Assembly: GCA_019916065.1 (NCBI GenBank)
Contig: CM034237.1
Coordinates: forward strand, 58,848,590 to 58,912,589
DNA from: Vitellaria paradoxa
Taxonomy: Eukaryota > Streptophyta > Magnoliopsida > Ericales > Sapotaceae
DNA length: 64,000 bases
Direction of reading: 5' to 3'
Shown here: positions 14,467 to 30,267 of the stretch, piece by piece
Numbering within the stretch: position 1 is the first letter of the stretch
How the letters are laid out: each line of letters opens with the position of its first letter
Made by a program: the position numbers and the translations under genes
The notes under the pieces: model-generated
Databases searched by the model: none
Told to the model about the DNA's origin: nothing
The model's input: the letters and a program-made list of their open reading frames with translations, nothing else

Positions 14467-16113
14467 GTATGCAATCAAATCAATGTCTTATAATCCAAGA
14501 ATTTTGCAGCTATGCAATTCACAGTTGACTTTGCGATCAGGTCTTTTGTAAGTCAATATCGTCGGTTCTCTGTAGTTTTTGCAATTCAATGGGCATCGTA
14601 TTTTCTATTGTTTTCTGTTTCATGTTAGCTTTATGTCTGGAACTTACCGAAATTGCTGTAGCAGATGACAAGCTTAGGCTAAACCAGGTTATTGATGACA
14701 GCGGGACTTTGATATCCGCCGGCAAATATTTCCGGCTTGGCGTCTTCACTCCGGGCAATTCCAAGAATAGGTACTTGGGCATATGGTACAGCAACATCCC
14801 CGATCATCCTCCAACTGTTGTCTGGGTTGCAAACAGAAACAGCCCTCTGAATGATTCGTCTGGAGTGCTGAAGATCAGCGATGACGGGAATCTGATCATT
14901 CTGGACAAAACAAACAGGGTTTCTTGGTCCTCGGGTGTTCGGACAATACCATCAAAGCCCACTTTTGCACAGCTCTTGGACACGGGAAATTTTGTTTTGA
15001 GAAGTGAAATTAGCACCGGGAGTACAACAGAGAGCTATATTTGGCAAAGCTTTGATCATCCCTCAGATACACTCTTACCAGGCATGAAGCTGGGATGGGA
15101 TTTGAGAATCGGGTTGAACAGATATCTGACATCATGGAGGAGCCCAGATGATCCTTCTCCGGGAGATTTTGTTTACAGTATGGAATTGAATGGACTTCCA
15201 CAGGCAGTCCTACGTAGAAATTCTGTTACGCAGTTTCGGGCCACAGGAGCGCTGTATAACAGAGCCAACGGAATTCCTACCCTCTCTTCAGCGCAAGATT
15301 TATTAATAATTCAGAAGAGGTGTATTATGTGTACAGTCCCTATAATAAACTAGTAAGGTTAGTGGTAAATTACACAGGCAACCTCCAACGCCTTGTTTGG
15401 GAAAATACAAGCCACGAGTGGATCGTAATGTATGGCCATACGATTGACCTCTGTGATAGTTATGGCCAATGTGGCTCTAATGCTATTTGCGCGATTAAAA
15501 ATCCTCCGATCTGCAGCTGCTTGGCTGGCTATACACCTAAATCATCACAAGATTGGCAAACACACATCTGGTCCGATGGTTGTGTTTCCAAAAGCCCATT
15601 AAACTGTCCAGATGGGGAAGGATTTATACAACTCAAAGGTGTGGAAACTCCTGACTAGTTGCAATTTTCGATGAACTCAAGCATGACTAAAAAAGAATAT
15701 GAAGAAGAGTGTTTAAAGAATTGTTCTTGTAGGGCTTATAGTCACTCAGCCGTTGGTGGAAGCGAGAATGGTTGCTTGCTCTGGTTTGGGGATCTAATTG
15801 ATATGAAAAGATATTCATACGCTACCGACAATCTTTATATACGGGTGACAGCTTCCGACCTAGGTACCTTTTCTTTTGATTTGTGTTCAAGGATACAGTA
15901 GGCAGAAACTATTAGCTATATTTCTTGGATCTGACTTGGAGATTCTATGTCAGGCTTCAAGAAGAAGAAGCGACTAATCATGTCAGTGATGATACCTGGG
16001 TCAGTAGCTTTCTTTTTGTTTCTTGCCGCCTCTTCTGTCGCATGTAAGAGGCGAAGATCACATGAACAAGGTAAATCCAACTCAATCAACTATGTATGCT
16101 TAATGTTTATTTT

Positions 16114-16346
16114 TGTTGACATATATAAGATATAGAAATTTAGAAATTGTAATTAGGAAATTCTTTTCCTTTTCATTATAGGTTTTCTTATAGTTTCTTA
16201 TTCCTATTCTAATTTAGTTTCCTATTTCTATTCTGATTCTACTTTGACACCTCTATAAATAGGATTGCTATTCTATTGTATTCAATACACACATCAATAC
16301 AATTCTTTTATTTTTTCAATATTTTATTTCTTTTTTTATTTCAACA
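16114..16346 (+). mobile_element. Solo LTR (233 bp) in B2 intron 2
   Basis: The ends are TGTTGA and TCAACA, with perfect 5-bp target duplications ATTTT at 16109-16113 and 16347-16351. B1 has the unoccupied site with one ATTTT (about 7530-7540). The LTR holds a TATAAATAGG promoter element and a typical CACACATCAATAC stretch, giving + orientation. It is what remains after recombination between two LTRs. Confidence 0.92.
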
Positions 16347-17290
16347 ATTTTGATTAATACAACTAGTCCCAACCCGAATAAATGAGGGGGGTTGTAGTAG
16401 TAGGTTGACGGTTAGCATAAAATGGTCACGTCCTATTAACTAGAATTCAAATGTTAAAATTTATGTCTTTTTTTGTATAAATTGAGTGAGTAGCAATGTA
16501 TCAAAATTTGTTGCTAGATAAGTTCTATAGCAAGACCAATTAGAATATAGTGTGCTTATTCTCTTGTCAAGTTATATTGTGATAATTAAATATTTTTTGT
16601 CACAACAAAAACTTTAAAAGTTTCCTTAGGTTCAAACACCTTTGGTATTTTACTATGCAATACAAATTAAATGCTATAAATGCAACCCTACCTATGCTGA
16701 AATGCTGATTTAGAAGACCCATAAGCAGTTTTTGACTTACACTTGCTCCCTGGGGAATATTTCAAAAATGAGTGGAAGAAAACAGGGGCTTTTCCTTTGG
16801 ATTCTTCTAATGAGTCCTTAGTAAACATAGATGAAGAAATGTGATTAACCGGGTTTGTAAACTTTTCATGCAGACATGACCTTAGTTCTTGTTTAAAACG
16901 ACATAATGCAGAGGAGAAATGATTAATTAACCAAATCAGTTTTGGCAGTCATGCATGACAATCCTTTGGTGATAGTGAGAAAACAAATAATTGATCCAGT
17001 GGATTAACTTAGTAGACTAGTTAGTTATTGTAGATGTTATATTAATTAATCCCTCAACTAGTTTGGGATTAAGGTTTTGTTAAGTTGAGTTGTGTATTAA
17101 TTATTGTTAAAGAAGTACATAAAATTGATTAATTGTGTGCTGCGAGTTCATAGGAAATGGTTTGAAACTGGTCCCATTCAGCCAAAGCTTGAGGAGATGC
17201 ACATAAACAAAAGATATTTGCAGTCATTCGTTTCCTAATCATTCATTTTCTCGTGATCAACAGGCTGTGATCAAAAAGTATATTGAATTG

Positions 17291-17717
17291 TGTTGTTGTG
17301 GCTTGTATTTTTATTTTTGGACTCGACATTATAACCCAATCCGAAAGTCTCATGGTGCGATCCGTTTGGATATTTTTTTGGAGGTCTGTGGTGATAGCGG
17401 AAGGCACGGGCCAATAGGCTCGGGCCCGAAACCCCCCACTAACCTCGGGGGGGGTGCCGGGGGGCGTAGCCCCCCCGCAGTATGAACCTATTTAAATATT
17501 AGGATTTTGGGGTTTTCTTATTAGAGTGATCAAGAGAAAAGTCGGCTGGCATTGTAACTGCTTTCTTTTCATCATAGTGAAATTTCTCCTGTGTCTTGTC
17601 CGTGGACGTAGACTTTACAGTCGAACCACGTAAATTTTGCTGTCTATTCTTCTTCTCTTTTTTATACTTTAATTTGTGCGTTGTGTGATCCAAGATTGTG
17701 TGCACGATTTTCTAACA
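17291..17717 (+). mobile_element. Solo LTR (427 bp) in B2 intron 2
   Basis: The ends are TGTTGTTG and CTAACA, with perfect 5-bp duplications AATTG at 17286-17290 and 17718-17722. The matching B1 site (about 8526-8535) is empty. A GC-rich block near 17400-17480 (runs of G and C around GGGGCGTAGCCCC) contrasts with the AT-rich surroundings and can fold as a hairpin. Its family differs from the other LTRs here. Confidence 0.92.
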
Positions 17718-18660
17718 AATTGATTAGCTATGTACTTCTGAGTTCATAGGAAAGGGGTTGAAACTCGGAAGTGGTCCCTTTTTTTGGCTAAAGCTTGAGG
17801 ACAACACATGAACAAACGATATTTGTGTTTGTTCATTTTCTAATCTTTCATTTGGTCGTGATCAACAGGTTCACAACCTGATATTATATCCAAAGGCGAT
17901 GGAAACATTGATTTACCCATTTTTAGTGTAATCACCATTGTAGAAGCTACAAACAACTTTTCCCATTCAAATAAGATAGGGGAAGATGGGTTTGGATCTG
18001 TTTACAAGGTAATTTCAATTTTACTTGTGTCAATATGATGGGTAGAAGATAATTTATTCGACGTGCTTAAAATGCAAAAGATGCTAAATTGTTGAAAATC
18101 GTATTATTTTAATTATCATATGGGGCCAATTATCAACTGGACAAGAAATTGCAGTGAAGAGGTTATCAGAGAATTCTATTCAAGGACTTCATGAATTTAA
18201 AAATGAGGTTATTTTGATTTCCAAACTTCAACACCGAAATCTCGTTAGACTGTTGGGATGTTGCATCCATGGAGACGAGAGGATGTTAATTTATGAATAT
18301 ATGCCAAATGGAAGCTTGAGCTCTTCATTTTTGGTTTGACTCCTCAATCTTTCTAATTGTTTTATTAAATTTCTTACTAGGGATTGAAATGAACTGATTA
18401 CTAATCAAGTAGTTACCCTTCGTTATTAATTCAAAATTGCTACACCAATTACAAAAATCTCTGTCGTTTGATTTGAATTTGCCCTAGATAACAAAAGTGT
18501 CGTGCTTGTATGGAGTACACGTTTCAATATTATTGTGGGGATTGCTCGAGGACTTCTTTATCTTCATCGAGATTCAAGGCTTTGAATTTTTCATAGAGAT
18601 CTTAAAGCCAGTAATGTGCTGCTAGACACGAATATGAATCCAAAAATTTCAGACTTTGGC

Positions 18661-18714
18661 ATTGCTAGAGCTTTTAGAGGAGATCACATTGCTAGAGCTT
18701 TTAGAGGGGATCAA
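18661..18714 (+). repeat. 27-bp in-frame duplication in the B2 activation segment
   Basis: Directly after DFG the nine residues IARAFRGDH are followed by IARAFRGDQ. Exon 5 is 262 nt, against 238 nt in the A copies (+27, with one codon fewer near its start). Such a lengthening of the activation segment would be unusual in a working kinase; this gene also carries stops. Confidence 0.88.
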
Positions 18715-19353
18715 CTATCAGGAAAAACACAAAGAGTGATTGGAACTTAGTAAGTACACAAAAGATTTCTTGCTAATTCTTGCCCAAGTTCAATTTTAAT
18801 GATGTTTTGCTTTTATTTGACGATGATTTTACAGTGGTTATATGTCTCCCGAATATATAATTCATGGGCTCTTTTCGATGAAGTCAGACGTGTTTAGCTT
18901 TGGAGTACTTATTTAGAAATAGTGAGCGGCAGAAAAATAGAGAATTCTTTCATGCAGATTACAATTTCACCTTCCTTGGACTCGTAATTTCCTAATTAAC
19001 ACTGATTTCTTCATTTTTTTTTTCTCAGTTAGTGCCATTTCCTAATGTATATGTGCTTTTTTAGGCTTGGAAACTATGGAATGAAGGAAAGGCCTCGAGC
19101 TGGAGGATAAGAAAATGGAAGATAGATTCCCAATATCCAAATTATTGAAATGTATACAAATTGGCCTTCTATGTGTCCAGCAACACCCTGAAGATAGGCC
19201 AACAATGTCATCCGTACTCTTGTGGTTGGATAGTGACAACGCAATACTACCCCAACCTAAGCAACCAGCTTTTTATTAGAGAGGAGTACTATTGAGAAAG
19301 AGCAGCAATGTGCTACAAATTTAGTGACACTTACACTGCCAGAGGGACGTTAA

Positions 19354-22310
19354 GAAATTTGCATTGCTAAGATTTTATTCTGTATAAACTAATAATGGTC
19401 AAACAATGCCTAAGTTGTAGTTTGTTTGAAATTACCACTTATTGTTGTGTTATGAATCGAGAATTTTAAACTAATAATTTGGTGATTAATGTTTTGTTAT
19501 GAGTAATAACCATGGGATTTTGAATTATTAATTTTTGTAATCTTGATTATCATATGGGGAATAATAATGTCAGAGCAATTTTTATTTTGCTTAGAGCATT
19601 CATTTGATTTGTCATTGGTACCATGCGTAGTGATGAATGTACATTGTTTTGGCTAAAGCAAAAATTATTTGGCATGAACATTTTTCGTTGAGTATGAATT
19701 TGCTAACTGCACAGTTAAACTCCATTTAAAAACATTCTACTATTAGAATTGATTTCATTCATTTCAAATAAAGAGTTGATTTGATTGATTTGATTTGGTA
19801 AATAAAATTTTAAACATGGAATACATTTTGAATTTAAGAATTGAATTAATTTGGTTTAAGTAAAATTTCAAGTTTGACCATGTGAATAGGAAGTAAAAAC
19901 TATGATAAATATGATTTAAGAGGATAAATTTGTCCACTTACCTAGATTGCTTAAGAAAATAATACATTTTCATCAAATCTTATTGTTTTGGATTGTATTT
20001 CAAATTCTATAGAAATTTCAAAATTTAAGTAATGAAATGAAATAAATTTTAACTCATAAATTTTATTTTAGTTCTAAACATAAGAATTGATGTGAAGTCT
20101 TAATTATTAAATGAAATAAAATCTCATCAAATTTACCATTACAAGCAGAGTGTTATGATTTACAATGTTAATATAGCCCTACTTTCATTGAGTTATTGCC
20201 ATGCCCACAGAGAGATAGAGAAGAGAGAGAGGGGCGATGTTTGTTTGTTTTTGTTTTAAGACATTGACGATACAATTTTTAAGGTAAGACTTAATTTTAT
20301 TATTATTTTTTCTTTAATAATCTTGTACAATCTTGATTTTGAATTTAGGTATTATGTTCAATTATCTATCAGATAGAAATTAGTGTGAGATTGAGCTGCT
20401 ATGAGGCCAGGAATTTGTGGTGCTGAACAGCAGCCTGGGTTTCAGCTTGATTACAGAGAGCAGGGAGATGAAAAATATTGTGCAATTGGTTTGGGTTGTG
20501 TGGTTTGAGTCCCTGTTGTTTATGGTGCTTACTAGGGTATTCGGTACAAAAAAATTTTTAGGTTTTTTTATCCATACTATAAAAACGAAAATTACAAATT
20601 AAACACAAAAATTAAAAATTGACAAATTTGGTCAAATAAGTAATAAAGAATATTTGACAAAACTTTCAGTTTTTAATTCTTATTTTATTTTTTATTTTTT
20701 TAAAAATTGAATACAAAAACTCATTGGATAAATTATTTTCAGTTTTCAAAAAAATAAAATTATTTTCAAAAAATTTTCAAATTATAAAACATATAAAAAA
20801 ATATATGTTTTTAAATTTTTTCATCTCCTTCCACCATTACTACCACTATTATCACTATTGCTCAAAACCATCACCGCCTTGTGCTACCACTTGTGTTGCT
20901 CACCACCGTTAACCACTCCTACTATTGTCGACCATCACCCACTCCTACGACTAACAAACCTTATAATTACTCTCTTAACATTATACTTATTAACTAGCAA
21001 CTATTGTCAAATGTAATTTTAAATTTATATAATATATATATATATATATATATATTTGCTATAAAAATAAGACTAAAGATCAAATTAAACACAAACCAAA
21101 AATTAAACACAAAAAATATTAGCAATTTTGTTAAACGGATGCTAAACATGTATCCAATCATGTGCTCTACTAAATCCATAACGCCACGCATATTTGACTC
21201 TATAAATCCCGATAGCCAACAATACTAAACAAATATATATAAACACCACGTTGCCAAACGGATCAAAATTACATTGAGTGAAATAATGAAAAAAAAAGCT
21301 AATTCTATATAATCACATCAAATTATACCAGCTATCAATATGCCCATAAAGTTGGTGGGACATGATGTAGCTGCCATGGCCAGAGTTGTTCATTTCAATT
21401 AATTAATGATTATAGTTGTTGGTCCTTTTTCAAGTTCATCCATCGCATTCAAATACATTGGTATCCCCTGGGGATTTCAGCTAGGGGTTGCTCCGCCGTG
21501 GACATTAAGTTGTATTGCGTTTATTGGTTTGAAATGGGAATATATAATTTGGTATATATGTTTATTTTATGAATAATTACACATGTTAATTTTGTTAATT
21601 TATATATACGTTATTATAAATTTAATAATTTACAATGACGAAATATGATTAATTTGAAAATCCACAATATAAAAATATAGTAACGCCTCCCTTAGTCGTT
21701 AAATAGTAATTGTTAAAATTTTTTGAATTACTATTCTTAGTCATCTCGCTCATATTTTATAAAATTTAATCTACAATCTATTAATTTAAAAAAAAAAGTA
21801 TGAGCCTAATTTTAATAGAGCAATTTTAGAATGTGATAATAATAAAAGGTGTGCAGTGCTATTTATTTAAACAGGACATTGCTTAAATATAATTTTGTTA
21901 ATTCGGATATAAATTTTATCATGAATTTGAGTAATATAACATAGTAGGATTCGAAATTACTACCAAAAAATAGTTATTTAAAATATACTTGGCAATATTA
22001 ATTTCATTATTTTAATATTAATTAATAGAAATAATTTTTATATAAATTAACCCCATCTTTCTTATATTTATACATAATTTAGTTTCAACTCATTTATTTG
22101 AATTCTAAATATCCGAACGAGCCATAATACTCCACTCCGCCACTTATCTCTTAAAAAAAAAAAATAAATAAATAATGCTAGAACCATCAAACAGTATCTA
22201 GCTTTTGGAAAATATGAAATTCTTATAGCAACCGCAAGCCTCTTAGACAAAATGTGAAGCCACTTTAAAAACGTGACCCATAAAAATTAGTTGTGGCAAA
22301 AGGTTATTAG
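19354..22310. other. 3' flank of B2, segmentally duplicated
   Basis: This block is collinear with the B1 flank to about 22310 and contains MITE-like copy 2 (19725-20140). No coding region is supported. It lacks the retroelement fragment and the 280-bp duplication seen behind B1, so it shows the earlier state. Confidence 0.65.
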
Positions 22311-22351
22311 AAACTTTGTAACCTATGCGATCAATCGTACTAGTAACTAGG

Positions 22352-22625
22352 TTGTGTTTGAGAAGAAATAAATTAATTTTTTTTTAGGTGACTATTACTT
22401 GGCTACTAAAAAAAAAATTATATACGTATATATTTGTTTGAGAAAGGGGAAAAATAAACTAACTTTTTAATTTTTTTGTTAATTTGATATTTTTATCCTT
22501 TAATATTTAAAAAAATCTTAAAATGTAGGAAAATAAATTTAATTATTTTAAAAAAATAAAAAAATATAAGAGATAAATGTAATTGAAAACTGAATTACCA
22601 GCAAAGCATTCTTATAATACATTTA
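22352..22625 (+). mobile_element. Tourist-like MITE, family 2 (diverged copy)
   Basis: The middle of this block (TTGTTAATTTGATATTTTTA and the following ATAAATTTAATTATTTTA) is shared with 48969-49202, 51500-51750, 53953-54193 and, reversed, 58650-58964. The ends are poorly preserved here. It has no coding content. Confidence 0.5.
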
Positions 22626-22639
22626 GAGTGACAAAAAGT

Positions 22640-23092
22640 GAGATAAAATGTACGTTTGGTTTATTAAAAATCGCTGAAAAATTTTGAAAATATTTAAAAA
22701 CCTATAAATATTATTCACTTTTATCTCACTGCACGAATTACAAACCCACAAATTATCTCGTTTTATCTCATTTTTTGTGCGTTTGGAATAACAAAACTTG
22801 AGATAAAAGGTGTGTTTGGTTTACTAAAAATTACTAAAAAATTCTAAAAATATCTAAAAACTTTTAAAAGTTATTCACTTTTTATCTCACTGTACAAATT
22901 ACAAACTCACAAATTATTTCATTTTATCTCACTTTTTGCCATCCAAATGCATCTAACGTGAGATAAATGAGATAATTTGTGGGTTCGTAATTCGTATAGT
23001 AAAATAAAAAATGAATAACTTTTAGAGATTTTTAAAAAATTTTTAAAATTTTTTACTAATTTTTAGTAAATCAAACCTATTCTTAGTATAAA
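22640..23092. mobile_element. Cluster of three family-1 MITE units
   Basis: Two units in + orientation (about 22650-22795 and 22800-22957) are followed by one in reverse (about 22957-23092). Each carries the family core TTATCTCACTGCACGAATTA or its complement, and a GTTTGGTTTACTAAAAAT-type end. The last two units form an inverted pair able to make a long hairpin. Single copies lie near 38598, 40240, 47112 and 53127. Confidence 0.7.
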
Positions 23093-23408
23093 AATTCTAA
23101 TCATATAAATGTGTTATATATATATATATATATTTTCATTTGTCAACATGACTTAATAATTACGTCATCAATCTTAATTCATCCACACCTAATTCCACAC
23201 GGATATCCGTTTTGTAAATATCATACAGTCTAGTAGTAATGAAAATAAATATCATGAAAGCAACCTGAAAAGGGAAATTAAAGACAAAAAAAAAAGATAA
23301 AAAAAAAAAAACAAATCATTTATTTCACAATACTGTCCTTTAGTTTTATATAATCCTCAGCAAACAAAATAGAATTGAGGAAAACAAATTGAAGTCAAGT
23401 AGAGAACC
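23093..23408 (+). promoter_or_regulatory. Upstream region of copy A2
   Basis: AT-rich DNA with a (TA)n run near 23115-23135 and poly-A tracts. No definite TATA box can be assigned. It ends at the A2 start codon. Confidence 0.3.
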
Positions 23409-28145
<4,737 letters not shown>

Positions 28146-29072
28146 TGATTAAGTAAGCTCCATGCAGCTAGCTAGCTATCACATCTTTTAACGAGTCTCA
28201 CATAGTTTGCGTTTACAAGCAATATATATATTTTATATTATATATACGTACATATATTCTTGCTGGCTATAGCAGGTGGCTAAATGTGTCCAAGTTTTGT
28301 GGCTTATGATATTTTGCGAGGGTGGTTTGTGATTATGTTTCTCATTGTAATTAAACATTCGTTGGATTTGCAGTTGTAAATTTATTTTGTAATAATAATG
28401 GTGGCATTGCAGAAATGGCGTATATATATATATATATATATGTTATAACAAATTGTTTTAGTTAGTGATGACCTATTTTCATCTATACACTCTTTTTGTA
28501 AATATTATCTATTTTGTTCACTTTTTCGGCACTTGACCCTTTTGATTTTCACATGCAACGTCAATTGTAGATAATTCATTTTCGTTCACTCATCATAAAC
28601 TATTTTGATAGATATTATGCGTTTTATGTACTTTCTTATGTGTGTACAATTTTAAAACACGTTATACTAAAAAAAAAAAAAAGAGTTAGACACTTGTAAA
28701 ATACCGCAATTCTCGATTCCTTTTCCATATAGAATTTTTTTAGTATCATCAGTTACTACTAAACGTTGAATCCTCAATTTGGAGTGACACTATTCCACCA
28801 AAATTTGATTATTTTAATACTAGTTTTGATTTTTTCCCTAAACAGACTCGAGCTTTCACACTACTTTCAATTCCCAACAATATTTTCAAGCTCTTAAATA
28901 TGAATGCAGATATTTAATGGACACGTACATATGGTACTGGTCCAACTAGATAATGAAACCCCTGCAATCGATACCTGCTGCCAGCCACTTTGATTTGCAT
29001 ATCTTAGTACTATATTATGGGGTTGTTTTTTATTTATTTATTTATTTATTTATTTTTTGTTTTTATTTTCAG
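28146..29072 (+). other. A2 3' flank fused to A3 intron 1
   Basis: 28146 to about 29018 matches the flank behind A3 (36340 to about 37200). From about 29019 (GGGGTTGTTTTTT) to 29072 it matches the end of A2 intron 1. The junction is therefore the breakpoint of the duplication that made A3, which lacks exon 1 and a promoter of its own. Confidence 0.8.
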
Positions 29073-29374
29073 ACCAATATTTGAAGTCACAACGATCTCA
29101 TGGGAAGAAGAATAAGGTGCCAGTCATACTTGCTTCTGTTGCTGCAGTGTCATTTATCATAATTTGCCTACTTTGTTGGCTGGTTATGAGGAAGATAAAA
29201 GGCATAAAAAAAAAGGTCTTCTTTATTCTTAAAAAAAGAAATTTGTTCAAGATAGATATGCACCATGTCTAAATCAAGTTAACATCTTGTTCTGTCATTA
29301 TTTTTCCTCCTGGATAGGCATGACATGCATGCATGCCTACTAGCATCCATTTACATTACATTTGTATTTAGATG

Positions 29375-29610
29375 TGTTAAGTTTGGTATTATATATAGTT
29401 AGTATTATATTTAGAATCTTGTAATTTATGGATTCCTTATTATGTATCATACCATAATTAGGATTACTATCCATATCATACTAGGATTAGGGTTATTGTC
29501 CTATCCATATCATACTAAGATTAGGGTTATTGTCCCGCTTATATAAGGGACCTTGTATCTTGTATTCAACACACATCAATAAACAAGAATTCTTTTCTTT
29601 TCTTCTAACA
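29375..29610 (+). repeat. 5' LTR of the copia element
   Basis: Begins TGTTAAG and ends CTAACA. It holds an internal diverged duplication (ATCATACTAGGATTAGGG appears repeatedly), a TATATAAGGG promoter element and a CACACATCAATAAA region that probably includes the polyadenylation signal. Confidence 0.95.
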
Positions 29611-29696
29611 TGGTATCAGAGCCTTCGCTCTAATTCTTTTCATATTTTTTTTTCAGCCATTATTTTCTAGAAAATTTTGGTATTTTTTTTTTTTTT

Positions 29697-30055
29697 TGCG
29701 TGATTTACAGACGTTCTTGTCTGTTTTGCTTCTATCATCCGTCATCTTGCGGTTATTCAGAGATCTCCATATATCATCGGGTTGCTCTTTCAGAGACGAA
29801 CCTAACACCATCAACCAGAAGCCGAAACAAGTCTCCACGCGCTCTCACGCGCCGCCTGAAGACTGCCTGACGATTGCCCGTGATTTTCAGAAGTTCTTGT
29901 TTCTTTCGCTTCTGTTCGTCTTCGTCTTGCAGTTATTCGAGGATATATATATATCATCGGGTCCCTCTCTCAGAGACGAACCTACCACCGTCAACCGGCC
30001 CCAAAACGAAGCCCGCACGCGCCCTCACGCGCCGCTTGATTTCCGCGCGTGATCT
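29697..30055 (+). repeat. Diverged tandem duplication in the copia leader
   Basis: Two units of about 180 bp (from about 29697 and 29876) share ATATCATCGGG, CAGAGACGAACCTA and CTCACGCGCCGC. The matching leader piece of the related element at 11813-11988 seems to have a single unit. An open frame of 118 codons crosses both units, but I do not regard it as a protein. Confidence 0.75.
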
Positions 30056-30267
30056 CACGCGCCGCTGCCAGATCCAGACTGGTTCATCCCGAACCGGTTT
30101 CAGTTCGCCCTTTGGGCCGGTTTACTCATCTTCCGTCAGCTTTTCAGCCGGTTCAGACCGGTTCCTGACCTTTTTCGGCGTTTCGGACACACTGGTGATC
30201 TCTGTTTTGTCCCATTCTTCTCTGTTTTTCATCTACTGTTTGTTGTGCCCTTTTGAAAGCTACCTCT

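Larger units (their letters stand above)
14589..19353 (+). pseudogene. S-receptor-like kinase copy B2, near full length but broken
   Basis: The exons are 14589-15863, 15954-16070, 17869-18008, 18124-18333, 18488-18749, 18835-18983 and 19065-19353. Exon 1 opens with a signal peptide (MGIVFSIVFCFMLALCLELT), then the mannose-binding lectin domain (YLGIWYSNIP, VVWVANRNSP), S-locus domain, EGF-like and PAN regions. Exon 2 is the membrane span (SVAFFLFLAASSVACKRRR). Exons 3-7 are the kinase. The lesions are a 1-base loss near 15298, a TTG-to-TAG stop at 15656, glycine loop GEDGFG in place of GEGGFG, loss of the exon 4 acceptor (GG at 18122-18123), a CGA-to-TGA stop at 18583, a 27-bp in-frame duplication after DFG, and indels in exons 6 and 7. 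Two solo LTRs sit in intron 2. The ancestor was an S-domain receptor kinase; this copy is dead. Confidence 0.88.

Noticed and set aside
29195..29210. GC-AG intron as a normal variant in A3
   Set aside because: The change from GT to GC is in a copy lacking exons 1, 3 and 4, so it is more simply decay.
29696..30052. A 118-codon open frame before the copia Gag
   Set aside because: It translates the duplicated noncoding leader, has no known domain and ends before the real start.
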